DNA of 64,000 bases, taken from contig JAUJNL010000018.1 in assembly GCA_030448185.1 (NCBI GenBank), positions 1 through 64,000 of the forward strand, in the 5' to 3' direction. The translations under genes were made by a program, and so were the position numbers. The DNA is from Cytophagales bacterium (GTDB taxonomy: Bacteria > Bacteroidota > Bacteroidia > Cytophagales > 172606-1). Numbering within the stretch: position 1 is the stretch's first letter; the number at the start of each line of letters is the position of its first letter. This document shows positions 1 through 9,316 of the stretch, one piece after another. The notes under the pieces are model-generated. The model had not been told where the DNA came from, ran no database searches, and saw only the letters and a list, made by a program, of their open reading frames with translations.

Positions 1-480
1 GATGCATAGATTTGGTCAGCACGTTTTTATGAAGGCGAAGTTTAAGGGTAGTAATTTGATTGAATCATTATAAGCACCGTTCTCTCTAGATATATGAAGA
101 TACCAGGATTTAGTAGGGCAAATCCACTAAATTTCGTAGCAAAGTTGTTTCAAAAGCGTTTCAGAATTCTGATCACTCTTATTTCAGCAATAAAGCCCGG
201 TTTTGGATGGGTTGTTTGCTTAGGTGGGAAGCTTACTTTGCCCATGCTGGGTGGGGAGCCTAGGTTGTAACTAGTCTGGTCAACCTGAGAAGTGTGATTT
301 GTACATACTTTCATGCAGAACCAGAAGTAGACCTGGCTGCCTGAATGAAGAAGGAGGGTATGCTGCCTAGTTTAAAAAGACAGCCGGATGGTTGAATAGA
401 ATGTTCAACCAAAACAAAAGGATAAAGTCTCTTAACGTATCTCTAGTAAATTTTTAGCCAAGCGTTACCCTTAGTATTTG
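1..480. other. Left-edge intergenic DNA, no gene supported
   Basis: No protein family, RNA gene or clear promoter could be recognised in this stretch. The only notable open frame is a 58-codon plus-strand reading frame (94-270) with no recognisable domain, so I do not call it. The sequence is AT-rich and probably intergenic, or the decayed remains of a gene. Confidence 0.5.
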
Positions 481-937
481 TTAATAAGGCGCTTTTTGGC
501 TGACCACTACAGTATCGATGGGTGTCCACATGCGGCTAGGCTCCATGATGCCTACCCATAAACGCTTCATGCTGGGCAGTTATACAGACACTGGGTAATA
601 AGGGGTAAGCGCCGTCGAGGCCCATATTATTGTCGGCTTCTTCGTTTTTCGATCTTAAAATTCCGGTAGGGTTGCCTGCCACATCGTACTGTACCAGGTT
701 TTGCGGCATCTGGGTGTTGTTCACGCAATTGGCCCGCACTAGTGGTCTGTCTAGGTTAAAGTGAGGGGTGAAATTCTTAAAAAGTCTCGTAAAATCGCCT
801 GGTCTACCCCTCATTCAATCATTGACAGACCACTAGGCGCGTCTGGTTATCAATCCGGGAGAAAGAAATGTCGCTGTACACCTAGTCTTTCCATTCCAGT
901 TCGCGCCGTTACGAAAAATGAAAGCTTTACTATTCAT
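481..937 (-). pseudogene. C-terminal part of an unrecognised gene, interrupted by a 100-bp MITE-like insertion
   Basis: Two coding pieces on the minus strand read continuously only if the element at 738-837 and one copy of its CGC target duplication are removed. The join then reads ...SRIDNQTR-ANCVNNTQMPQ... in one frame. Near the 3' end a single-base shift (about 540-555) moves the frame to a tail ending VVVSQKAPY before a stop at 481. Another shift is needed near 870, between NWNGKT and VYSDISF. The family was not recognised. A secreted or glycan-related protein next to the sulfatase is possible but is only a guess from context. The 5' end is missing or unclear: an in-frame ATG sits at 937 just downstream of the sulfatase stop, which is odd for a full gene. 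Confidence 0.45.
738..837. mobile_element. MITE-like inverted-repeat element, about 100 bp, with CGC target duplication
   Basis: The ends carry a perfect 13-bp inverted repeat, CTAGTGGTCTGTC at 739-751 and its complement at 824-836. The symmetry continues imperfectly inward: GTGAGGGGT on the left matches ATGAGGGGT read from the right. CGC flanks both sides (735-737 and 838-840). Removing the element plus one CGC restores an open frame in the host gene, which is direct evidence for insertion. The element has no coding capacity, so it would need a transposase supplied in trans. Confidence 0.7.
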
Positions 938-961
938 AGAAATATGGATCGAATGATTTCA

Positions 962-2344
962 CTATAACTTTTCTGCGTTTAGCGGTTCGTACACATCATT
1001 ATAATTATATCCGGGAAAGGAATTGCGCGGCGCGGGTAGAAAGTCATGCGTAGTATTCATCCAGTCGCCTAGTATTTTCTGATAATCGAGCACAATTTGC
1101 TTGTAAGCCGGATCAGCAGCCAGGTTATGCCATTCGCCGGGGTCTTTTTCCAGGTCATATAATTCTACCACGGGACGCGGTGCCTTAAAATACCATTGTT
1201 GCAGGTTAGGAGCCAGCTTGCCTATTTTATGTAAACTGTCAATGGCCTGGAAAGCAGGCGAAGTTAGCCGGTCGAGTGTGAACAGGGGTGCTACTTCGGG
1301 TCGGAAATTCTGGATGAGCTTATACTTTTTGGAAATCACTGCCCTGCTTGGTTCCCAGTTGTCGTGCCAGTTGCGTTCAGTAAATACGTACTCGTGTACG
1401 GGTTGGGTGTCTCCTTCCAGATACGGAATCAATGATTTGCCGGTCATACGGGGAAGTAAGGGAACGCCAGCAGCTTCCAGCCAGGTAACGGGTAAGTCCA
1501 TCAGCGAAACAATGTCTGTGGATACGCGGCCAGCCTGCGCTTTGCCCGGCCATTTAATGAGCAGCGGCACGTTAACACCGGCTTCGTACAAGGTACCTTT
1601 GGCCCGGGGGAAAGGCATGCCGTTGTCACTCGACATGACCACGATGGTATTACCAGTTAGACCTTGCTTTTCCAGTAAGGCCAGAATCTCGCCGCACTCT
1701 TGATCAAACCGCGTAATGTAATCATAGTAGTAGGCCAGGTCCTGGCGGGTACCGGGCGTATCGGCCAGAAAATCGGGTACTCGCACCTTTTTAGGGTCGT
1801 GGGGCGGATTAACGGCACCCGCCTTGTAGGGACGGTGCGGGTCGGTAGAGCCAAACCACAGGAAAAACGGTTTATCCTTGGGCCGCTGGTTAAAAAAAGT
1901 CGTTAAGTCTTTGTCACCTCTGAAATCAAACTGTTGTTCGATGCCTTTTTGGTGCACCTTCCGGTAGGCTCCGGTAAAATAACCTTGCTTTTTGAGTGCT
2001 TCTACAATAGAGGGAAATTCCGGCAGCACATCCATATGCAACCGGGACGAACCGGTGGTATGCGGTACCCTTCCGGTAAGTATGGCGCCACGGCTGGGGC
2101 TACACTGTGGGCTAGCTACGTAGGCGCGGGTAAAGCGTACGCCTTGGGCAGCTAATTTATCGAGGTTAGGTGTACGTACCGCTTTGTTCCCGTAGCAAGC
2201 TAAATCGGCGGCGGTTTGGTCATCGGAAAATAAGAAAACAATGTTGGGTGGCGTAACTGCCAAGCTTTTAATACTTAACAATACCCATACGAGTAGGCTT
2301 ATTTTTACCTGAATAAGTAATTTTATCGGGTTAATGATTTTCAT
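962..2344 (-). CDS. Secreted sulfatase (S1 family)
   Basis: 460 residues with an N-terminal hydrophobic signal segment (about 10-30). The sulfatase core begins with the metal-binding pair DD at 41-42 in FLFSDDQ. The active-site signature C-S-P-S-R starts at Cys81, the residue that formylglycine-generating enzyme would oxidise. Downstream landmarks are a DPHRPY histidine motif, SSDNG (the second metal-binding Asp-Asn) and a C-terminal LYDLEKDPGEWHNL segment typical of the family. The length and the SSDNGMPFPRAKGTLYEAGVNVPL stretch resemble heparan N-sulfatase-like members, but the substrate is not certain. It probably hydrolyses sulfate esters or N-sulfates from a glycan in the periplasm. It lies downstream of the sugar operon on the same strand, about 160 bp after the transporter stop, and may be part of that transcript. 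Confidence 0.93.
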   Translation of the reverse strand: MKIINPIKLLIQVKISLLVWVLLSIKSLAVTPPNIVFLFSDDQTAADLACYGNKAVRTPNLDKLAAQGVRFTRAYVASPQCSPSRGAILTGRVPHTTGSSRLHMDVLPEFPSIVEALKKQGYFTGAYRKVHQKGIEQQFDFRGDKDLTTFFNQRPKDKPFFLWFGSTDPHRPYKAGAVNPPHDPKKVRVPDFLADTPGTRQDLAYYYDYITRFDQECGEILALLEKQGLTGNTIVVMSSDNGMPFPRAKGTLYEAGVNVPLLIKWPGKAQAGRVSTDIVSLMDLPVTWLEAAGVPLLPRMTGKSLIPYLEGDTQPVHEYVFTERNWHDNWEPSRAVISKKYKLIQNFRPEVAPLFTLDRLTSPAFQAIDSLHKIGKLAPNLQQWYFKAPRPVVELYDLEKDPGEWHNLAADPAYKQIVLDYQKILGDWMNTTHDFLPAPRNSFPGYNYNDVYEPLNAEKL

Positions 2345-2500
2345 CTAATCTTACTAAAAGCGGTTTGGATTGATAGAACCGGTAAGTACAGCTGCCTGTA
2401 TTAGGCATTATTCTCAAAAAAATAAACTATTGTAAAAGCAGCATAATAATTAGTCTGGCAACTCATTTGATTAACCCAGGCTGGGGTAAAAGCCGGTTGA

Positions 2501-3957
2501 TTAAGAGATAACAGACTTACGTTGGCCAGCATCATATTTTATGTTAGCAGTATACTGCATTTGACACCTGTCAATGTCCGCCACAAAAATGCCTTCTATT
2601 TCTTCCAGCGTCTTCCCTTTTGGTTTCCACCAAAATTCGTAAACAGAATAGCAGGTTAAGGGCACTAAAACCGGCAAATAGCCAGAATACACCCGCAGCT
2701 CCCACATTTTCCAGCAGCCAGGGGAAAAATTGCCCGACCAGCCAAACCGCTATCCAAAGAGACAGCGTACAAATGGATACGGCTTTTACCCGTACATCGC
2801 CCCGGGAAGATTTCATTAATGAGAATCCAGGTGATCGGTCCCAAAGAAAGAGCAAAAACAGGCAATAAACAACAGGAGCATACCCAATAATAGCGGACCA
2901 TTGGTATAATCGGTATAAAAACAGGCCCCCACAACCACCAATGCGCTAATAATGCCCGAAAGTCCCCCCAGGATGAGCAGGGGTTTACGCCCCAGTTTAT
3001 CCGATTGGTAAATGGCTATTCCGGTAAACAGCACATTGACTACGCCAATAATCACCTGAGCATACAGCGCATCGGCGTTGGCCAGGCCAGCGGCAGCAAA
3101 TATTTTAGGCCCGTAGTAAATAATCGCATTGATGCCGCTGAATTGCTGAAATACGGCCAGCAATACGCCAATGAGCAGTAAGGGACGAATATCTTTACTA
3201 AACACGGTACGTACGGATTGCCTGTTTTTTACCATAGATGCGGTGATCGCCAAGTATTCCACGTTGGCATCTGCCGGGCCTCTCACCGCTTTTAGAATGG
3301 CTAAAGCTTCGTCCGTTTTGCCTTTTAACAACAACCAACGCGGACTTTCCGGCACCAGCGGCAGGATGAGCATAAAGAGCAAGGAAGGAAAAAGCCATTA
3401 CCAAAAACATGCTCCGCCAGACTTCTTGGTGCAGCAACCATCCAAAGAAAAGACTACTCTGCTGAGTAGTAGCCGTTAAGCTCTACCAAAAAGGCATTGG
3501 ATACATAAGCCAGCAAGATTCCGGCGGTAATGGCTAGTTGATAAGAGGCAATCATTTTTCCCCAGGAACGGCCGGAGCAAATTCGGCAATGTACATCGGC
3601 GAAATAACCGAAGCTACTCCCACGCCTATACCCCCTACCAGCCGGAACCAAACCAGCGTATCGGCTGAATCTGGACCAGGCACACCCGACTCCGGATGCC
3701 AGAAAAAGCACCGCCGAAAGGATCAATACATTTTTACGTCCGATGGTATCGCTTAACAAGCCGGCAATGATAACGCCGATAATACTGCCCAGCAAACCGC
3801 TGCTGACAAACCAGCCTTCCGTTACCGCATCCATGTTAAACTGCCCCTTCACGAGTTCGATGGTACCGGAAATAACGGCCGTATCAAAACCAAATAAATA
3901 GCCACCCAGTGCCGCCGCAAAACAAATAAAGCCGGTTGATCCAATGCCTTTCCTCAT
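2501..3957 (-). pseudogene. Sugar/H+ symporter of the MFS sugar porter family (XylE-like), frameshifted
   Basis: The conserved pieces are collinear but lie in several frames. The N-terminus has GGYLFGFDTAVISG and the loop DTIGRKNVL. The middle has VPESPRWLL, then QQFSGINAIIYYGPKIF and SDKLGRKPLL. The C-terminus has LGPITWILINEIFP and the tail KGKTLEEIEGIF. These are hallmarks of the sugar porter family, expected to have 12 membrane helices and about 470 residues, which fits the 1457-bp span. Frame changes occur near 3700, 3590, 3400, 2850 and 2650. The start at 3957 has a GAGGGAGAG ribosome-binding site 5-6 bp upstream, so the upstream ATG at 3990 is less likely. It was probably the importer of the sugar used by the isomerase/kinase operon. 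Confidence 0.8.
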
Positions 3958-3973
3958 AGTACTCTCCCTCGGC

Positions 3974-4350
3974 TTACCGGTTGTAATCATCGTCGTAGCG
4001 TTTGATGTCTTCCTGCTGCCAGTCGCCGAAAGCTACTTCCAGGACCCGGATGGGTTTGTCGCCACTGCACGACAAACGATGTCTTTCGTTCACGGGAATC
4101 CATATTTCATCGCCGGCCTGGTAGGTTTGGATATGATCTCCCACCTGTATGGTCGCGTTATCATCCATGACAATCCACAACTCCGCCCGGCGGGTATGCG
4201 ACTGCAAGCTTAGCCGCTGACCCGGAATCACGGTCATAAGGCTTACGGTGCAGGCCTCGTTATGGGCAAATTGCTTAAAAGAGCCCCAGGGCCGTTCTAC
4301 AAATTTAACGCTGGCTTATCGGCCGGAATTTCTAAATCTAAATTTGGCAT
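3974..4350 (-). pseudogene. Cupin mannose-6-phosphate isomerase-like (type II PMI domain), one frameshift
   Basis: About 125 residues starting MPNLDLEIPADKP. One missing or extra base near 4300 separates the start from VERPWGSFKQF. The rest, to the stop at 3974, is open. The RPWG motif, SLQSHTRRAELW (metal-binding His and Glu of the cupin), VNERHRLS and a final VLEVAFGDW match the C-terminal cupin of bacterial type II phosphomannose isomerases. Stand-alone versions of this domain are common and may interconvert mannose-6-phosphate and fructose-6-phosphate or modify another sugar. It lies between the class I isomerase (27 bp upstream) and the transporter in the same operon. Confidence 0.72.
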
Positions 4351-4376
4351 GATCGTATAGTTAGAGAATTGAATAA

Positions 4377-6115
4377 TTACGCTTTGGTCCGCACGTAGGC
4401 TTTGAGAGTTCCGCACGGCTTATCCTCACTTTCTCCGTAGGCCGGATGCGGTAAGCGCCTACTTGAGCCGGAATAATAAATGTTTCGGCATAATGCACTA
4501 CAAAAGGAGCAAACGCTCCGGTGGGGCTCTCTACGAGTGCTTCCCGCCCTTCTACCAGGTTGAGCACATTGACAAGGCCGTCGGTATTATGCAGAACCGG
4601 TTTGGTAAACCAGTGCCGCCGGGTTTCTATAAATTCCGTTTCGTGCGAGCCGGTACGCTCTTCGGTCCAGCCGTCTCCTTCGGCTATCTTTCTACCCGGT
4701 TTAGCAGGTTTTCTTTGGTCCAGGAGGTGGTTCGATTCCACTGAATATTCTTTTCTCCGTGGTTAATATTGATCGGACGCGGTTTGCCATCCAGCCCTAC
4801 GCGGCCCCAATCCCATAATTTAAAGGTGAAAATATAGGGGTAGCACTAATTTCCAGCACCATGCCATTGGTACCAGAACAATGGACCGTACGCGCAGGGA
4901 TGAGGATGTGGTCATGCTTTTTCACCGGCCATTTCTCTGTGTACGCCTCCGCCTCAAACCGGCCCGTAACTTCTGATTGGCGCAGTTGCCCCATCATTTG
5001 CGCGGGTTCAATGTTTTCTTTCAAGCCCAGGTATACACAGGCATCTTCGGCAGCATCCAGCATGTAATAGCTTTCATCCTGGGTGTAGGGCATTCCGGAA
5101 ATATTCTCCAATGTATTGAGTCAGGGGATGCACCTGCAAACTCAGGTTGCCGCCTCCATAGTATCGAGAAAATCAAATCGAATGGGAAACTCATCGCCAA
5201 ACCGGGAATAGACCGGGGCACTTAATAATTCTTTGGGTTGGTAGAAGACCAGGTTCAGGCCGGTATTTCGAAACGCACGTTGCCAAAGCCCAGCACCAGG
5301 CTGTTTTCTTCAGGAACGCAATCAAAACACCAGGCATAATTAACCGCAGAACAGTCCAGATCACACACTTCTTTCATCCATTGCCCACCCCAGGGGCCGG
5401 GAAAGGCACCACGCGGAACGGTTGGGTAGCCGCCTGGCGCAAGCCCGTCCGCACAGCCTCACCGCTGACCATTTTGGGGTGACGGGGTACTACCGTATCC
5501 AGCACGTAATCCCACTTCTCAATCAAGGTCTTTTTAAACGGTCGGCTACCCGCCAGTCTACAAAATAAGCCCGCTTGTATTGACTGGCTCCGTCGGCATC
5601 CTTGTTTTCGGTGCCCAGATTACCGGCTTCATTCCGGCGAAAGCGCAATTGAGCCCTCCCATCGCGGCATATCGGCGTACACCAACAGGTCGGCCTCGGC
5701 GAGCAAAGAAGCACCGTACCGTACAGTAAAACTACTCCTTCTTTTATAGATTTTAGAGTATTTTGAACGTCAGTAAGCCGGTTTTATCCAATCCGTTATG
5801 TGCAGACGGGTAAGATAAATACGCGGTCGTCGGTTACGTCGGGGTATACCAGCTGGTCAATTTCGGCCGGCCTTTTATAGGCATCCTCCGCCGGGTAGGT
5901 GTGGGTGGGTTGCAGGGTTCGATAAAGGCGGGTAACACTTCCTCCCCGTTTACGCCCACGTAACATTCTACGGCTACTACCATTTTTTTGCCCCCAAACC
6001 GGTCTCGCTCTTTTTGCAGTTGCTCCCCGATGGCTTTCTCATCTTGCAGGCATTTTCAAATCCGGGTACGGGAACAAGGATATTTATCGTACTTAGACGA
6101 TCTGGTTGTATTCAT
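4377..6115 (-). pseudogene. manA: Class I mannose-6-phosphate isomerase, multiply frameshifted
   Basis: The start ATG at 6115 (MNTTRSSKYDKYP) lies 6 bp after the ROK kinase stop. Recognisable pieces follow across shifting frames: MVVAVECYVG near 5960, a stretch with GGQWMKEVCDLDCSAVNYAW near 5370, QVHP in LSLQVHPLTQYIG (metal-site His) near 5120, DESYYMLDA, VKKHDHILIPARTVHCSG (cupin His), and VLNLVEGREALVESPTGAF with FVVHYAETFIIPA. The C-terminus reads GTLKAYVRTKA and stops at 4377. This order fits the long class I isomerases (about 580-590 residues) that Bacteroidota carry, and the span encodes about 579. At least five frame changes are needed, so as written no full product can be made. Predicted role: mannose-6-phosphate to fructose-6-phosphate. 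Confidence 0.75.
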
Positions 6116-6121
6116 AAATGG

Positions 6122-7054
6122 TCAGGATTCAAATAGTAAGGTGGCGCCCAGCAGGGCTGCCGTATCAGGATATTGTGCCGGGCGAATAAGCAGCTGCCCC
6201 CAGGGACACCAGGCCCTTTCAGCAATGAATTGGTTGAAATAAGGAATAAGCGTGTCATGCTCGCATTCGAAATGCCGCCTCCAACCACAATTACCTCGTG
6301 GATCATAGAGGCATGAATCAAATTCACTAACCCCACCCCCAGGCTTCCAGGCAATGGTTTGAAGCACCATCGCTAATGGATGCCTCGTTTAGACAAATCA
6401 AAAATAGTGGCCAGGTCAATTCGGCTTACTTCCTTCAAGCGACTCTTTTCAAACAGGATTTTTGCGGGCCTCTTCTTTGATCATCCAGGTAGAAGCCACT
6501 GCTTCCACACAGCCATACTTGCCGCAGCTGCTGATTCCGGTCTTTATTGGTAAAGTCGATAACAAAATGCCCACCCAAAATGCCCGCCTGAAAATGTTTG
6601 CCCCGCAGTATTTGTCCGTTTATAATGGCCGAAGTGCCGTATCCGGTACCCAGCGTAACCATGACCATATCGGAACTTTGTTGTCCGGCCCCGTATTTCC
6701 ATTCGCCGAGGCAGGCCAGACGGGCATCGTTTTCCGGCCCCAATGTCATACCCAATTCCTGGCGAGCCCAATGGGTGAGGTCGAGGTAGGCGCATCCTCG
6801 TATTTGCCGCCGACACTGATCACCTGATTGGTGTGGGTATCTACCAGCCCCGGGAAAGCCATGTTCAGGCGGAGACTGCCTCGGTGTGCGTCTGCTTGAT
6901 GAGCCGGAGGATATGGTCTTTGATGAACGGCAAATGAACCTGTAGTCCTTTCCCGGCCTCGGCTTCCATCACAGCGCTGGTCAGCACATCGGCCTTCGGC
7001 AACCAGCCCTATTTTTATTCGGGTTCCGCCCAGATCAATCCCAATCAGGTTCAT
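6122..7054 (-). pseudogene. ROK-family sugar kinase, frameshifted
   Basis: The N-terminus MNLIGIDLGGTRIKIGLV is the ATP phosphate-binding motif of ROK kinases. NMAFPGLVD, LGPENDARLACLGEW (catalytic Asp region), VTLGTGYGTSAIINGQI and the zinc-site region SSCGKYGCVEAVAS follow in different frames, then VNLIHA and EVIVVGGGIS. The total span is about 310 residues, normal for the family. Frame changes lie near 6990, 6870, 6790, 6510 and 6360. The zinc motif has Ser where the first Cys of CxCGxxGC usually sits. It is flanked by phosphoglucose isomerase (stop 7057) and mannose isomerase (start 6115), so it would supply the phosphorylated hexose for the isomerases. Confidence 0.78.
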
Positions 7055-7056
7055 GC

Positions 7057-7611
7057 TTACGCTTTTATGAGTTGCGGTTTGCCATCTCTATTCACCAATC
7101 TTGCTGCAAACCCATTCTGGCAATTTCTTCGTAATCGTGGCCGCATCCGAAAGCCGCGCAAGCCCCGAACGACAATAAGCCCGGAACCCGTATTGGCCAC
7201 CCGGTGGGCAGTGTGCGCCGGTATGTAATGCAAACTCCCTGGATACATTTTCTCGGTGCGCACACTTCGGTCGCGACTCATTAATAGTAACTCTCCTTCT
7301 CCCCGAATGCCCCAGTAAAACTCTCCGCGGTCTGACTGGGCGTGAAAAATGCCCAGATGCGAAATATTCCCCCTACCTGACCTGGCTGGAGTTTTGTAAT
7401 CCCGAAGAACAAGCCACCGTTTGTACCTTCCGGCACCGGGAAATAGACTTCTACCTGGTACACGATTTGATTTTCGACTTTTGCGCTCTGGCGGATTCAT
7501 CGGCAAAACGCCTTTTAAATCACCGATGGTCGTCTTTTTGTGCATGACCGTAGCGCCCTTTAAGGTATCCCCGATGAATTGAAGCGGTGACGCTGCCGAA
7601 ATAGGATTCAT
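7057..7611 (-). pseudogene. Cupin-type glucose-6-phosphate isomerase (archaeal-type PGI family), frameshifted
   Basis: First gene of the divergent operon. The start at 7611 (MNPISAASPLQF) is open to about 7490. The family core then continues in another frame as VYQVEVYFPVPEGTNGG with LFFGITKLQPGQVGG, and returns as RGEFYWGIRGEGELLLM, MYPGSLHYIPAHTAHRVAN and TGSGLIVV. The GEFYWGIRGEGELLL and HTAHRV motifs hold the metal-binding His/Glu positions of cupin phosphoglucose isomerases (about 190 residues). At least two single-base frame changes occur, near 7480 and 7370. Expected reaction: glucose-6-phosphate to fructose-6-phosphate, consistent with the neighbouring kinase and mannose isomerase. 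Confidence 0.7.
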
Positions 7612-7629
7612 ATATGGTTAGCAATATAA

Positions 7630-7649
7630 ACTAGTATATACTGGTATAG
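7630..7649. promoter_or_regulatory. Direct-repeat operator candidate between the sugar operon and gntR
   Basis: Two adjacent 10-bp near-repeats, ACTAGTATAT and ACTGGTATAG, lie 19 bp upstream of the isomerase start and in the shared divergent region with the GntR regulator. Regulators of this type usually bind short repeated or palindromic sites. Binding by the neighbouring regulator is inference from position. Confidence 0.4.
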
Positions 7650-7775
7650 TATTCATTTTCAAATAAAACCAACATTTAGCTCATATCCAAAACCTTTTTG
7701 CTAGAATTTAGTTTACCTTCATCCCGTAATAGCAGGCGGCTTTTATATTATACCTGAAAGCCACTGCCGCTTATA

Positions 7776-8792
7776 ATGATTGTCATAATGGACTATATAG
7801 CGATAGATACTACTTCTTCTACCCCCATCTACAAACAGATTGGTTCCATCCATTTTGATGCCATTGACAAAAACATTATAAAGCAAAAGGGGGATTTAAT
7901 TCCTTCCGTTAATAAAATAGCCGCGCAGTTTTCCTGGCTAGAGGCTCAGTATTTACTGCCTATAATGAGTTGAAGGCGGCCGGTATTATTGATTCCCAAC
8001 CCGGCAAGGGATACTATATTGTTAATACCGCGCTTAACCGAAAGCAAAAATATCCTGCTCTTATTAGACAGTTTTGCCCCTTACAAAGAAATTCTCTATA
8101 ACAGCTTTATTGCTGCCATTGGCCCCCATGCTAATGTGGACCTATATTTCCATCATTTTAATATTGACCTGCTAGGTTCTTTAATTAACCAGCATCAACT
8201 CTATTACAATGCTTTTGTGGTAGCGCCTCCCGTTCATCCGCGGGTAACGAAAATCCTGGAAGCCATACCCAATAGACAATTGTATATCCTGGACCTGGGG
8301 TATAAGGAATTCGGTAAAAAATATCCTTCTGTGTGTCAGAATTTTGAAAAGGATATTTTCCAGCTTATGCAGCAGTACCAAAGCCATCTGTCTAAATACC
8401 AAACCTTTGTGCTGGTGATGCATAAAAACCATGTAGCCGGAGGCATTATAAGTGGGTTTACTCACTTTTGTAAAACCAACCAAATGACCTGCGCTGTACA
8501 ACCGACTGTGCAAGCCTCAGCCGTAACGGCGGGTACGTGCTTTATTGTTATTCAGGATAATGACCTGGTAGAATTAATTCATACGGTTCGGAAAAAACAT
8601 TTGCAGCTTGGGCAAGAAGTGGGGATTATTTCCTACAACGAAACGCCTTTGAAAAGTGTGATTGCCACTGGTATTACTACTATTTCTACTGATTTCCGGC
8701 TAATGGGTAAATCTATGGCCGATATGGTACTCAATCGCAAGAAGGAGCATATTGAAAATCCCTGCCTACTTACCTTACGGGACTCTTTGTAG
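7776..8792 (+). pseudogene. GntR-family regulator with periplasmic-binding-protein-like sugar sensor, one frameshift
   Basis: The N-terminal winged helix is visible as TPIYKQIGS, KKGDLIPSVNKIAAQF and, after a frame change near 7940-7960, ARGSVFTAYNELKAAGIIDSQPGKGYYIV in parts. The second piece (7989-8792) holds a LacI-like sensor domain with ILLLLDSFAPYKEILYNSF, LYFHHFNIDLLG, FVVAPP and VGIISYNETPLKSVIATGITTIS. This two-domain layout (about 330 residues) is common in Bacteroidota regulators of sugar operons. The regulator is divergent from the isomerase/kinase/transporter operon and probably controls it in response to a sugar. The start may be the ATG at 7776 or the one at 7788. Confidence 0.75.
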
Positions 8793-8830
8793 GGGTATTT
8801 CTGAAGCTAACTATCAGTTACTACCGCATC

Positions 8831-8950
8831 ATGAACGATGACTCAAACAAACGCCGGGATTTTCTCAAGAAAAGCTTGTTTATTTCCGGAACACTTGCCG
8901 GTGGATTATCCGCTCCGGATTATTTTCCCGCATCAGGGTTACGCCCATGA
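8831..8950 (+). pseudogene. Truncated Tat-exported protein, signal peptide only
   Basis: A 39-codon frame starts MNDDSNKRRDFLKKSLFISG. The NKRRDFLKKS twin-arginine motif and the hydrophobic stretch that follows (about residues 15-28) form a textbook Tat signal, then the coding sense ends at a stop at 8950. No mature domain follows; the DNA after about 8925 belongs to the oppositely oriented marC fragment. This is the 5' stub of a gene cut by a rearrangement. It starts 38 bp after the GntR regulator stop, so the lost gene was probably part of the sugar region. The family of the missing domain cannot be told. Confidence 0.65.
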
Positions 8951-9209
8951 GCATTTCCAGGGCGATGATGAACATAACCACTGCCCCGGCTACGGCAAAG
9001 GAGGCAGTATCCAGTCCCAGCATCCCCAGCAGTGACTCTCCCAGGAACAGAAATCCGAGCATGAGCAAAGTGGATATAAGCGTAGCTTTTCCCGTCTGGA
9101 TGCCACAGTGTCCTTTTCGGAGTTGAATGATGTAGGGGATGTTGCCTACCATATCAATCACCGAAAAGAGTACCATGGTAATGGTTGCAATTTCTTTCAT
9201 ACTTAACAT
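8880..9209 (-). pseudogene. MarC-family membrane protein, 3' truncated
   Basis: The first about 88 residues match the start of MarC/UPF0056 inner-membrane proteins: three hydrophobic helices in MVLFSVIDMVGNIPYIIQL, LISTLLMLGFLFLGESLLG and FAVAGAVVMFIIALEMLMG, ending VTLMRE. Family members have about 200 residues and six helices. Here the reading frame leaves the family after MREN and ends in a short tail derived from the antisense of the Tat stub. The initiating Met may be at 9209 or 9200. The protein would lack half its helices and is likely non-functional. Confidence 0.72.
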
Positions 9210-9246
9210 AGGCTATCAGGTATATTTTTCGACGAAGCTCCGCTGC

Positions 9247-9272
9247 CCCCTCCCCCGGTAAAGGTGGAGGGG
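9247..9272. terminator. GC-rich hairpin downstream of copA
   Basis: CCCCTCC at 9247-9253 can pair with GGAGGGG at 9266-9272, about 45 bp past the copA stop in the direction of transcription. There is no clear T-run, so termination is only possible. Confidence 0.25.
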
Positions 9273-9316
9273 AGGAGTAGTTAGCAGGGAGTTCTACTGC
9301 TAAGATTTGGGCGGTA

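Noticed and set aside
94..270. 58-codon plus-strand frame in the left edge region
   Set aside because: No recognisable domain, no ribosome-binding site, short length; random open frames of this size are expected.
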